Assembly (NCBI GenBank): GCA_037447655.1
Contig: JBBHKE010003531.1
Location: 64,001 to 77,508 of the forward strand
Length of the DNA: 13,508 bases
From: Zygnema cylindricum
Taxonomy: Eukaryota; Streptophyta; Zygnematophyceae; Zygnematales; Zygnemataceae
Direction: 5' to 3'
The notes under the pieces were generated by a model, which saw only the letters and a list, made by a program, of their open reading frames with translations, was not told the DNA's origin and made no database searches. Positions within the stretch are counted from its first letter, which is position 1, and each line of letters begins with the position of its first letter. Below, in pieces: positions 1 through 8,175 of this stretch. The position numbers and the translations under genes were made by a program.

Positions 1-66
1 GTCATCAAGAGTTTGATTCTGTATACTTACGTCCTTAAATGGCATTTCTTTGGGAAGGACTTGCAG
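1..66 (+). other. Probable end of an intron, or unspliced N-terminal coding sequence
   Basis: The frame of the first exon stays open leftwards to base 1, so two readings are possible. A good 3' splice site (TTTCTTTGGGAAGGACTTGCAG is the local context, acceptor AG at 65-66) suggests that the exon starts with HCSGVNAL at 67. However, the in-frame residues TYVL at about 25-36 match the TYVL/YVI that precedes this block in the family. The family spacing from TYVL to HC is about seven residues, but here it is ten, with an unconvincing filler (KWHFFGKDLQ). I favour the intron only slightly. Confidence 0.5.
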
Positions 67-240
67 CACTGTTCTGGAGTCAATGCACTTCAGGTTGGTT
101 CCTCGTTCTTTGATGACAGCGGGATTTCGGGAGAAGGGGACAAGCTATTCAGTGGGAGTCGTGATGGAACTATCAAGCGCTGGGATCTCCAGTCGGCAGA
201 GCCATCATGTGCCGCTACATTTGAATCGCATGTCGATTGG
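67..240 (+). CDS. LRS1: Exon: first WD repeat (fragment residues 1-58)
   Basis: Encodes [13 protein letters not shown], then [15 protein letters not shown] (blade strand c/d signature) and ends in ATFESHVDW. The donor GTGCGT at 241 follows the W codon exactly. Continuing past it in frame gives non-family sequence and a stop, which supports the exon end. Confidence 0.9.
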
Positions 241-3200
241 GTGCGTTTTATTAGGGCTCATCAAAATATGTTTTTCACAGCTTTACTCAGGAAAGTGGTC
301 TTTTAGTACTTCTATAGGTTTTATTTAATTCGTTCGACATTGTCAAGGTGGCCTCAGATAAGTTTCCATGGCAACGCGAGGAATTATTGTGATAGTATCT
401 GGGATGCCCAGGTACCTCACAGACACAGCTTGTTTGCTAAAGGTAACTGATGTTAGAGTTTTTTGCGGCGGACAGGTAAATGACATGGTTCTTCTCGGGG
501 ATGACATCCTTGTTTCAGGTTCTTCAGACACAAGCATTAAGGTATTCTCATTTCCTTTCTGTCTGGATTAGAGCTCCCACTATTTCTAAATTGTCTTGTT
601 GATTGTCGGACTCCTAAACATCAGTAGGCTTAATAGAATTATTAGAGGCAAATGTTTGGAGTTGAGAAACCGGAGTTTCAGCTACTGTCTGTGGACTCGG
701 TGATGACTCCACCAGTATCTTTGGAAGCTCACAACTTGAACATGTATTCAGTTCAACTTGTAGATGTGTTCACTATGACATACACCCTTTAGCCAGTCCT
801 GAGTCAGCCTCTCTCTTCTTGAATGCTCAGTTTCCAACATTTGTCGTTGTGTGTGCACACCTTGTCGATGAAGGCATGGCGAGCATTTTCTTCAGGAGAA
901 TGCGTACGCACTTTCCGTCGACATGGCGATTATGTTACTGCCTTGGCTTCTGCTAGAGATGTGAGTGAATCCTTATCGAGCACAACATGCTGCACCTAAA
1001 ATTACATACGCTCTGCATGTTCAAGCTGGTCGTATTCTCTGCTTGACGGTTTACATTCAGTTTTTTAGATAATCCGTGTGGTTGTGGCATGGACAGACAA
1101 ACGTTATCGCTTCTGGTGGTCTTGGTGGTGAGGTGTATGTCTGGGACTTGGAAGCAGCTTCGGCACCGCTGGCACGGCCGGCTGGAGATGGAAATGCCGA
1201 GAGCACCTCTGGTTCAAATGGGGGAAGTTACGGTACCTTAGGTGGGGCAGGCCCCGGAAGACCAGCTTCAGGTAGTAGTGTTCCTGCTACCAGCAATATA
1301 TCAGATCGAAACCACAATGGCGGGAGCACTCTCTTGCTGCCTGATGGCAGTGTCTCGGATGGAAGCTACACCCCAGTAGCTGCTAAAGGCCACAAGGAGT
1401 CTGTATATGCTTTGGCAATGAATAGCACAGGCACAGTGCTGGTGTCTGGCGGCACGGAAAAGGTGCGTCACGCAAATTTGTAGATAGTATATTTTGGTAA
1501 CTTTTCTGCCGGCCATCAGCTCACAGCTTTCATCCAAGGAGTCAAAGTAGCATGGACATTTTGTTTCTTGAGAATATTGTGGGCAAATTTGTCATGGTAT
1601 GTTCTTAGGGGTCCAGGGGAGGGCGGCAGGCATTACGAGTCTGGGATCCACGGACAGGGAAGAAACAGTGGAAGCTCAAAGGACATACAGACAACGTGCG
1701 TGCTCTACTTCTTGATCCATCAGGAAGGTCGGTTGAATCTTGTCCCGTATGATTCACGGACCATTTTGATCGCATTCGATTATAGGCGTGCCCAAAAGTT
1801 TGCCTGAGTTATGAGTCACGTTTGTGTTTCAATGAACTTTAGCAGAGTTTAAAAAACTTATCCAGCTCGGTTTCCTTGCAGGCTTTGTCTTTCCGGCTCG
1901 TCAGATTCCATTATCAGGTGAGCTGGATGTCTACCCATTATGAGACATTTTTTTTTTATGTGTTTAACTTTTGGAGCAATTGGCTGGCAGTTTTAAGATC
2001 TGAAATGTCATTGGGTCATCTCACGTACATTAACCATAGAGGATTATGGATACGGTTGGGCACAGACTTTGGGATGTGGGGCAACAGCGGTGTATTCATT
2101 CCTATGCCGTCCATACAGATTCTGTCTGGGCTTTAGCAGGAAATCCTGCCTCCAATACAATTTATAGTGGAGGTCGCGATGGCTGTGTGAGTGTCTTCCC
2201 CTTCTACTACTTTTCCTTTGAAATCACGAGAGATTTGCACACACAGGGAATGTGCAGTTTCTGAGAAGTAAAACTGGTTGTTGGCTTTTGAATTATCAGA
2301 TATATGTTACAGATTTGGTATCCCGAGAAAGTGTGTTGCTAGCCGTGGAGAAGCAACCAGTGCTACGTTTAGCATTGCATGGAAGGGACTGGATATGGGC
2401 AGCCACCACAAGTTCAGCTCTTCATAAATGGTCGACTGAAAGCTCAGAGGAAGGAAGACAACTGCGCACAAGCAGTTCTTTCAAAGCAGGATCTGGGTTG
2501 GCCCGCATGCGCTCGTCTATAGATGAATCTGCTTTGCCGGTACAGAAACCTTTATCCAAAATTCCCCGTCTTTTTCATAACCATTTGAGACATAGCTTGG
2601 CGGGGCTGTAATCATTGATTGAAAGCATAGGAACGTCACTCTCTAACTTTTTTATAGAAGCCTATGGCTACAACTTACAAAAAAAGTGACTTGAGTTTTC
2701 TCATTGGATGTCGGTATCACTGTCAGTCCTTAAATGGAGCATGATTACTGGACAATCCTTGCACTCTCTGTGTTGAGCCTTTAGTGAATCAAATGTGTTG
2801 TAGGCATACATCTAATGTCCTTAATTTGATAATTATTGAAGCAATAATATACGGAGCCACAATTCTTATGACTTGTTGATCAAGGGTATGGCTACTTGGG
2901 ACCTAAGTTCCATTTGACACTAATCGGTTGGGTCATTAAATGCAGTCAGAAGATATGACCATTTATAGGCGTTAAAAAAGTCATTACAGTTTCAAATGGG
3001 ATGTATCTTGGGTATAGCAAAGGTCTTCTCTTCATGTCTGAAGCTTTTTTCCCTCAAGATTCTCATGTGATGAAGGTCTCAAATTGGACATAGAATTGAA
3101 ATGGTTTATTAGGCTTGTAGTATGCAGCTTTTAAAGTGCTAGCTTGCCTTTAGCCATGGACTAGAACTTCACAATTCACTCTCCATTTGCCAATCATCGT

Positions 3201-6200
3201 TTTAGTATCTGCAACCGATTCCAATACTACAGCACAGCTAGCTGGAGGTAGGCAACATTTTTTAACAAGTTGCTCAGTCTGTATCAGTTATGGTCTTGAT
3301 CTGAAGAATTTAGTGGCATGTGGATGTGCAGGAGCCACTGAATAAGAGAGCCGACCAGGTGATAGAAGGTAGTGCTGGTATTGTGCGTCATACAGTCCTC
3401 AATGATCGCCGGCGTGTGCTCACAAAAGTAAGCCTCTTCACATTTTTCCCTGATAGCTTCATCATTACTCTGTTATCACAAAATTCTTGTCTTTGGTGAC
3501 AAGAATGATGCTGTCATGGATTTCATAGTCTGTCTATTTCGATGGATGATCGGCCAAATAAGGAATCTAGAAATGCTACAGTAGCAGAAACAAATGCGTT
3601 CCAAAGTTACTGCTTTGGATAGAGGAAGCGAGTGGAGAAGAGTTAAGTAGGAAGAGATCAACAGTGGATATCAGGATGGCACTTTCTACTTGAGAGAATA
3701 GGAGAGCATGTGAGTCTTTGCTGAGTAAAGTGCTCTTTATGTCCAATATGGCAGAGCCAGTCGGCTCTATCCATTTTAATTATGGAATCTTAGGAATAAG
3801 CACCGTGCACACTTTCAAGGAGGAATTTAGGCAGGAGTTTGTAGTTGAGATGCCGCTTTTAACAATGATAATTATTTGACGAACACAGAAGTAGCCGAAG
3901 CGATATTTTTGGAAAAGCAGATGAGAAAGGAGAAGAGCAGGATGATCATGATGGAGACATTTGTATGGCAAAGGTGCATGTATTTGTGTGCTGACTGTGA
4001 AGCTATTGCCTGTGTGTGGAGTAATACGTAATGGTGGTACCTCGACGGGGTATCTAAGTGGAATTGGATGATAGCGTAAATGGTTGTACACTTTTGGCTG
4101 GTAATGTAATGCTGCAGTTGGACTGGCTGTTTAACAGCATTGTTGAATATTTTTGTTCACATCACTGCAGTGGTTTCAATAACAAGCCGTAGTTCGCTTG
4201 GAAGGCCTAGATTATAGTCTTGACAGCTTACTGGAATTTCTGAATGGGGTTGCAGGATTCTGATGGGATTGTGAAGTTATGGGAAATAACACGTGGAGCA
4301 GTCATCGAAGACTTTGGCAAGGTAGAGGGATGTCCTCTTGTACACCCTGAGTGGTTTTGAAGCACTGTCTCAATTGTATGCCGTGGACGTGCATATTTTT
4401 GCCCCACATGTAGGTATATTAGAAGATCCCTTCTGGGATTGTTCTTTAGATAATGTTTCACTGAACAATCACCTGAAACAATCATATTGTAGCAGCTGAA
4501 TTTTGAGGAAGCAAAATCAGTGTCTTAGAAAAGCGAGAAGAAATAAACATCCGTATGTAGTCTCTGAGTTGCTCTTTTCCCATGCACGCTTGCTGGGATT
4601 TCCACACTTTTGTTTTGTTTTGACCCTAGTCCCTTCTATCTGTCTTCTGCCCTTTATTTATCTGTGCCATGTCTTTCTACCCAATGAAATATTCATGTCC
4701 TGAACACACATACACAACACCCGCACATGAAGGCTGTTTGCTGACAGAGGTGGGTAGAGAGTTGGGTGGTTTGCAGGTTTCATTTGAAGAGAAAGAAAAG
4801 GAGCTGTTTGAGAAGGTGAAGCATTTTGCTGTCTCCGGTGGTTTCTTGTTTTGGGAGTACTTGGTGCCACTATTCTACAATTTTTGTACTGCATGCTTGG
4901 TGTGAAAAAGAATTGGTTTAGCTAACATAATCCATGCAGATTGAATGTTGTAGGAATATTCAGATGCAATGTCCTTTTTACGCCATCTTGAATGGAATAT
5001 GCATGGATATCTCTTCACTTTTATTTCTGGCTATGTTCCCTCGACAGGTAAGCGTTTCTCCATGGTTTACGATGGACACTCGCCTTGGTAGTATTGCGGT
5101 GCACCTGGACACGCCTCAATGTTTCAGTGCTGAAATGTATGCCTTGGACTGCAACGTGGAGGGAGCATCAGAAGATGTGAAGGTAAGCGTGCATGTTACA
5201 TTTTGAAAACAATCAGATTATGGATTTTGGTTCGATAAGTGTCCCCTATATCATCTGCATAAATTGGCAGCGAACAAGTAACATTGAAAGTAACATGCCC
5301 TCCAAGTGTTGCTGCTATACCATGCAACTTGTAATGAAGGATTACTTTTGGTGTTTCAGATCAACCTGGGCCAGCACACCCTCCGTGGGCTCTTTGAACA
5401 CTGGCTTGCACGGAACCGTTCTTGCAGTACTGCTTTACCTAACGGCGATATTCCGAACGGTACTTTGCCTGAAGCTCCAGCCGATTGTGGAGCTGCGAGT
5501 GCCTCCAGTGGTGAAGATGTGCTGGGAGACGAGCCTTGGCTGGATGGAGTGTTGCCCGCTTTCCAATTCTCGCGAACTTGCCCTCCTTCCATCATAACCG
5601 AAGGCACCCACGGTGGGCCATGGCGGCGGAAAGCAACAGAGTTGCTTGGTACAGAAGGTTCACGTGAGATTCCACAGTGGTGCATAGACACCACACTGCA
5701 TAACAAGCTCCCGTTACGAGAGTCTCCCAAGTAAGAATCAGAATAGCATACTCTGTTTTGCAAACAGAGTACTTCTGGCTGATTATTTTCTGATAACCAT
5801 GCCTCTAAATAGTGTGTAGTTTTCTGGCCTGTTTCTTATTTTTAGTAGTTTCAAACCGTTGCTTCCCTGGCTCTGCAGGTGCAGTTTCTTTTTGGCGCCC
5901 CATGAAGGCTCTAGCTTGCAACCTCTTCCACAGGGCAAGCTCACGGCTCCTCGTATTCTACGAATTCAAAAGGTACAGAGATGATGCTAGCTATGTGGCC
6001 TGGACCATGAATTACAGTTCTTCACATGTTGCTTTTTGTTAGCTTGCTCAAGCAAGTCTAAGCTGTGGTGGTTTGGTGTAGGTGATGAACTATGTCGTGG
6101 AACGGCTGGGATTGGGACCTGCGGATGAAGACGACTTGTCATCAACAGTAAATGGAGGAACTGGAATTGCTTCAAATGCCACCAAACGTCCATTGAATTC

Positions 6201-6932
6201 GCAAGCAGTGGAGATATTGTGCAATAATGAGGTGAGCTTGAAGCCCATCTATGTCAAGTGGATAGGGCAAGCACAAGTGAGTGTCTTTGATGGTATACGT
6301 TGTTTGTTTTTCTTTATTTTTCAAGAGGAAGCCAGTCGCAGTGATGTTGTTAGGAACCATCTAGATTCTACTCAACTTTTATGGGGTTCTTTTCATTCAA
6401 ATAGTCTATGTTATTGCTTCTCACATGTCCTGCTGTTCTATTTCTTGGTGTTTGTTGCTTCTACGCCATTTTCTTCTTACTAGATGTTGTTGCCACTTTT
6501 CTGTAGGAGATAATGTTCCCTTTGCTTGCGAAGAAGGAGAGTTGTCGCACTTATCACTTCGAATTTCAGTCTATGCCTGCGAGAATCTTTGCCCCATGTT
6601 GTAGCTTTGTTCAGAAAGCTTTTGATCAGTGGCTTGTCACTACACCATCAATTGCTGTTAGTGTTAAGAAGTATATACCATGGGGTTTGTGAAGTGTTAC
6701 TAATTTTAGTTGAAGTCCGAGTGACGTGGACGCAAAAGAAAAACCAACACCAAATTAGCATTATTAACAATCAAAGTGATTTACGGTGTAGATTTCCTAA
6801 ACAGAGGTCTCTTGTTATTGTCGTCTACTCCAGGTCCTATCGCCTGATGCCAGCCTAGCGACAGTACGAGCCTATGTTTGGAAGAAACCCGAGGACTTGT
6901 CACTCTTTTATCGGACCGCGCAACCACGGTAA
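67..6932 (+). CDS. LRS1: WDR48/UAF1-like WD40 protein (plant LRS1 homologue), 16 visible exons, N-terminus outside window
   Basis: Exons are 67-240, 476-541, 874-960, 1097-1462, 1630-1727, 1882-1917, 2066-2186, 2300-2539, 3332-3427, 4256-4321, 4777-4815, 5048-5182, 5360-5730, 5879-5972, 6082-6231 and 6834-6932 (stop TAA 6930-6932). All introns are GT-AG and the joined frame stays open for 745 codons. Eight WD-type repeats are visible, for example [50 protein letters not shown] and [11 protein letters not shown] conserved C-terminal domain follows, with [23 protein letters not shown] and [12 protein letters not shown]. In animals and yeast this family is the scaffold that binds and activates USP1/USP12/USP46-type deubiquitinases; a similar partner role here is inference. 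The Arabidopsis homologue is named LATERAL ROOT STIMULATOR 1. Its length fits: about 750 residues in Arabidopsis against 745 here plus a missing N-terminus. There is no signal peptide or membrane segment, so a soluble nuclear or cytosolic protein is expected. Confidence 0.93.
476..541 (+). CDS. LRS1: Exon: second WD repeat (residues 59-80)
   Basis: 22 codons, beginning [10 protein letters not shown] and ending SGSSDTSIK. It joins W|VND as in the family (HVDWVND). The acceptor is GACAG at 471-475 and the donor GTATTC at 542. The exon opens with GTAAAT, itself donor-like. Confidence 0.92.
874..960 (+). CDS. LRS1: Exon: end of WD repeat 2 and start of WD repeat 3 (residues 81-109)
   Basis: 29 codons: [10 protein letters not shown], then [19 protein letters not shown]. 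It is placed by the family order SDT.LK.W....G.C.RTL..H.DYVT. The donor is GTGAGT at 961. The repeat ends in AWR where relatives have a VWN or TWN type triplet, a mild deviation. Confidence 0.9.
1097..1462 (+). CDS. LRS1: Exon: WD repeats 3-4 with a long G/S/N-rich linker (residues 110-231)
   Basis: Starts [20 protein letters not shown] after the acceptor GGACAG (1091-1096). A low-complexity linker of about 75 residues follows (1160-1384, rich in Gly, Ser, Asn and Ala). The exon then ends [12 protein letters not shown] and LVSGGTEK. The donor is GTGCGT at 1463. The linker is where the plant proteins differ most and probably loops out of the propeller. Confidence 0.94.
1630..1727 (+). CDS. LRS1: Exon: WD repeats 4-5 (residues 232-264)
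   Basis: [19 protein letters not shown], then [13 protein letters not shown] and the first two bases of an Arg codon. The acceptor is GGCAG (1625-1629). The donor GTCGGT at 1728 is weak, but the AG/G split Arg restores the frame exactly at the next exon. Confidence 0.9.
1882..1917 (+). CDS. LRS1: Exon: 36-base mini-exon of WD repeat 5 (residues 264-276)
   Basis: Encodes [11 protein letters not shown] between two split Arg codons. The acceptor is CTTGCAG (ending 1881) and the donor GTGAGC at 1918. It is too short to be seen as an ORF and is recognised only by the family motif [15 protein letters not shown] across the three exons. Confidence 0.92.
2066..2186 (+). CDS. LRS1: Exon: WD repeats 5-6 (residues 276-316)
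   Basis: [20 protein letters not shown], then [20 protein letters not shown]. The acceptor is GGCACAG (ending 2065) and the donor GTGAGT at 2187. LGQQRC....VH...VWAL is a hallmark of the WDR48 family shared with animals. Confidence 0.95.
2300..2539 (+). CDS. LRS1: Exon: WD repeats 6-7 and variable linker (residues 317-396)
   Basis: [20 protein letters not shown], then [20 protein letters not shown] and HKWST, followed by a Ser/Arg-rich linker. The acceptor is AATTATCAG (ending 2299). The 3' end is the least certain junction of the gene. I chose the donor GTACAG at 2540 because it is the only nearby GT in phase 0, as needed for the next exon. The frame remains open to 2610 and the extra [10 protein letters not shown] looks family-like, so a longer exon is possible only with an unseen intermediate exon. 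Confidence 0.75.
2540..3331 (+). other. Intron of 792 bases
   Basis: Separates the WD repeat 7 linker from the WD repeat 8 exons. I see no gene in it. It contains one cryptic exon-like segment (3206-3247, described separately) and otherwise T-rich, unremarkable sequence. Confidence 0.65.
3206..3247 (+). other. Cryptic exon-like segment inside the intron
   Basis: 42 bases bounded by a good acceptor (CGTTTTAG, ending 3205) and a donor GTAGGC at 3248. Included between the flanking phase-0 exons it would bring an in-frame TAG at 3239-3241. It would therefore act as a premature-stop exon rather than add protein. Confidence 0.25.
3332..3427 (+). CDS. LRS1: Exon: WD repeat 8, first half (residues 397-428)
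   Basis: [20 protein letters not shown], then [12 protein letters not shown]. The acceptor is GTGCAG (ending 3331) and the donor GTAAGC at 3428. The block IVRH.VLNDRR.VLTKD corresponds to the family motif I.QCHILNDKRHILTKD. Confidence 0.93.
3428..4255 (+). other. Intron of 828 bases
   Basis: The longest intron seen. It contains purine-rich stretches (about 3610-3720 and 3905-3960) but no conserved reading frame, RNA gene or recognisable transposon end. Confidence 0.85.
4256..4321 (+). CDS. LRS1: Exon: WD repeat 8, second half (residues 429-450)
   Basis: 22 codons, [16 protein letters not shown] followed by IEDFGK, completing the propeller. The acceptor is GGTTGCAG (ending 4255) and the donor GTAGAG at 4322. 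The family motif is D..G.V.LWEI..G..VED.GK. Confidence 0.95.
4322..4776 (+). other. Intron of 455 bases
   Basis: No gene or repeat recognised. A short CA-rich patch lies at about 4702-4725. Confidence 0.85.
4777..4815 (+). CDS. LRS1: Exon: 39-base mini-exon (residues 451-463)
   Basis: Encodes [13 protein letters not shown], matching the family block (I/V).FEE....LFEMV that links propeller and C-terminal domain. The acceptor is TTTGCAG (ending 4776) and the donor GTGAAG at 4816. Confidence 0.93.
5048..5182 (+). CDS. LRS1: Exon: start of the C-terminal WDR48 domain (residues 464-508)
   Basis: [20 protein letters not shown], then [15 protein letters not shown] and a short acidic tail. The acceptor is CGACAG (ending 5047) and the donor GTAAGC at 5183. 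The exon begins with GTAAGCGT, the same eight bases that begin the following intron. Confidence 0.95.
5360..5730 (+). CDS. LRS1: Exon: C-terminal domain with variable insert (residues 509-632)
   Basis: [19 protein letters not shown] begins the exon. A divergent acidic/Ala-rich insert follows, then [33 protein letters not shown] and [15 protein letters not shown]. The acceptor is TTTCAG (ending 5359). The donor GTAAGA at 5731 splits a Lys codon AA|G. Without splicing the frame would end at TAA directly after SPK, so the conserved continuation in the next exon confirms the junction. Confidence 0.95.
5879..5972 (+). CDS. LRS1: Exon: C-terminal domain core (residues 632-663)
   Basis: [12 protein letters not shown], then [19 protein letters not shown], matching the family SFFL.P.....L....L.A.RIL...KV. 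The acceptor is CTCTGCAG (ending 5878) and the donor GTACAG at 5973. Confidence 0.95.
6082..6231 (+). CDS. LRS1: Exon: C-terminal domain, helix and linker (residues 664-713)
   Basis: [12 protein letters not shown], a low-complexity Ser/Asn/Gly linker, then VEILCNNE. The acceptor is GGTGTAG (ending 6081) and the donor GTGAGC at 6232. The split [12 protein letters not shown] joins cleanly to the last exon. Confidence 0.95.
6232..6833 (+). other. Intron of 602 bases
   Basis: Last intron of the gene, T-rich, ending TACTCCAG. No independent gene or mobile element is recognised. The open frames across it have no family resemblance. Confidence 0.9.
6834..6932 (+). CDS. LRS1: Last exon: C-terminus and stop (residues 714-745)
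   Basis: [20 protein letters not shown], then [12 protein letters not shown] and TAA. It corresponds to the ubiquitin-like end of the WDR48 family (QVL.P.M.L.TV...IWK...DL.L.YR), whose human counterpart forms the terminal SUMO-like domain. The family protein ends at the same place, so the stop is authentic. Confidence 0.96.
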   Translation, partial: VLSPDASLATVRAYVWKKPEDLSLFYRTAQPR

Positions 6933-7200
6933 TCTGCAACTGTTCTGAAGGACAAGGTTTGCGCACAAAGTTGCTAAGATAAATCTTGCTTGCCTTTTTT
7001 GTATTCGAGCCACCACCTGCACTTCTATAGGCAGGCTTAGAGTGGAGAGTTGCCTTCGGTTACAGTTGCGGCATGCAGATGGTTAAGGCTCAACTTTAGC
7101 AATGCATTCCGTATTTGTAACTCAATGTGGCAGTGGTACAAGCTGGGACTACCGGCTGTACTGAATTCAATAAACTGTTTGTATTCAAAAGTAGCAAAGC
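6933..7200 (+). other. Probable 3' untranslated region of the WDR48/LRS1 gene
   Basis: Follows the stop directly. An AATAAA hexamer at 7169-7174 is a candidate poly(A) signal. With it the transcript would end around 7190-7200, giving a 3' UTR of about 260 bases. The end point is inference, since plant poly(A) signals are loose. Confidence 0.45.
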
Positions 7201-7945
7201 GATTGAGAGATGTTTGTTGCCCTACCTCGGCAATCTGATTTCCTGACCTCTCTCTAGGTACCCTTCCAGTGAAACTGCCCTTTGGACTTCGGGGACCTCC
7301 TTGTGATATTTGTTGGTATCTCACCGTGGGTAAAGAAATGCACTTGACCGCATTGTAGCTAGTTTGCCTGGGAATTTTTGAAAATCATGTCCGGCTCAGC
7401 CTCTTGTAGCTCTGAAATTACGTCCCTCAAAATGCTCTTTTTGTGTTCGCTTCAAAGCGCTAATAGGGTAGATGAGCGAATGTTTTTAACAGGGCATGAG
7501 TGGCAGTTCCTAGAGGTGAACCGATTGTAGGGGAATCGAAGGCGAACCGATGTACTGTTCTTAGGGCTCCATAGAATTCTGCAAATTCCTCTTGGCCTGT
7601 GAATTGGTCATTTGTGTATGCGGTGTATTGCGCATTTGTCCAAACTTCAGCGTAGTGATGACTTAGAATGTAAACAGAGTTGAATTATCAAAGTTGTTTA
7701 TTCATTCAGGGGATACGTTTTGAGCCTTTATACCATCTGATTGTACCAGTATTATCTGTGCTTTTGTAACCATATCGTTTAGTTTTGGGTGGGACTGTTG
7801 CTGCCAATGCAGCTGTCAGTTTTTTGGTTATTCTGAATATTGAATACAATGGAAGTTCTTTATGTCTGACTTTGGCCGATGGTAACTGATGAAATTTTGA
7901 AGACGAACGTGAAGGAGAGCAAATGGACAGTGCACAACTATGACA

Positions 7946-7973
7946 GGGAGAGGGGGAGAGAGAGAGAGAGAAG
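7946..7973. repeat. GA microsatellite
   Basis: A purine run of G and A only, becoming a pure GA dinucleotide repeat over its right half (about 7955-7970). A simple sequence repeat, likely length-variable. Confidence 0.85.
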
Positions 7974-8085
7974 TGAGCGCATTAGTTTAGTCTGACGAGC
8001 AATGGAGATTCACGGACAAGAGGGCACCCGATCGCAACTTACCTGTGTTGCTTATCAACTTTAGACTAGCTTCCTGTTGGGTTGA

Positions 8086-8175
8086 TGTTGACTTTCAGTT
8101 TATGTTGACTTTTTGTCAACATTGGCTTTCCGTTTATTCTAACTTCGAGTTCATGTTTATGTTGACTTTACAATG
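8086..8175. repeat. Degenerate short tandem array with TGTTGACTTT units
   Basis: TGTTGACTTT occurs at 8086, 8103 and 8160, with weaker relatives at about 8122 (TTGGCTTTCC) and 8140 (TAACTTCGAG). Spacing is 17-20 bases. Several units continue CAGTTTA, CCGTTTA or GAGTTCA. The second unit contains the inverted repeat GTTGAC...GTCAAC. TTGAC is also the core of plant W-boxes, but nothing shows regulatory use here. Confidence 0.55.

Noticed and set aside
1568-1807. 79-codon + frame around the fourth/fifth WD repeat exon
   Set aside because: It is out of frame with the conserved LRVWDPRTG reading and shows no similarity; the correct exon is 1630-1727.
2606-2612. Alternative donor GTAATC at 2608 for the exon starting at 2300
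   Set aside because: It leaves phase 2 and would force the next conserved exon (3332) into a frame with an immediate stop.
5356-5763. 135-codon open frame on the minus strand
   Set aside because: It is the antisense shadow of the conserved exon 5360-5730, whose + strand product matches the family closely; the minus translation shows no domain.
67-6932. Idea that the WDR48-like gene is a pseudogene because its ORFs are short
   Set aside because: The breaks are introns: all 15 visible junctions have GT-AG and matching phases, and no frameshift or stop occurs in the joined frame.
7037-7324. 95-codon minus-strand frame downstream of the gene
   Set aside because: It has no recognisable domain and overlaps the probable 3' UTR; its length is within chance expectation.
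8086-8175. CRISPR-like array from the regularly spaced TTGAC motifs
   Set aside because: Units are too short and degenerate, there are no unique spacers of constant length, and the context is a eukaryotic nuclear genome.
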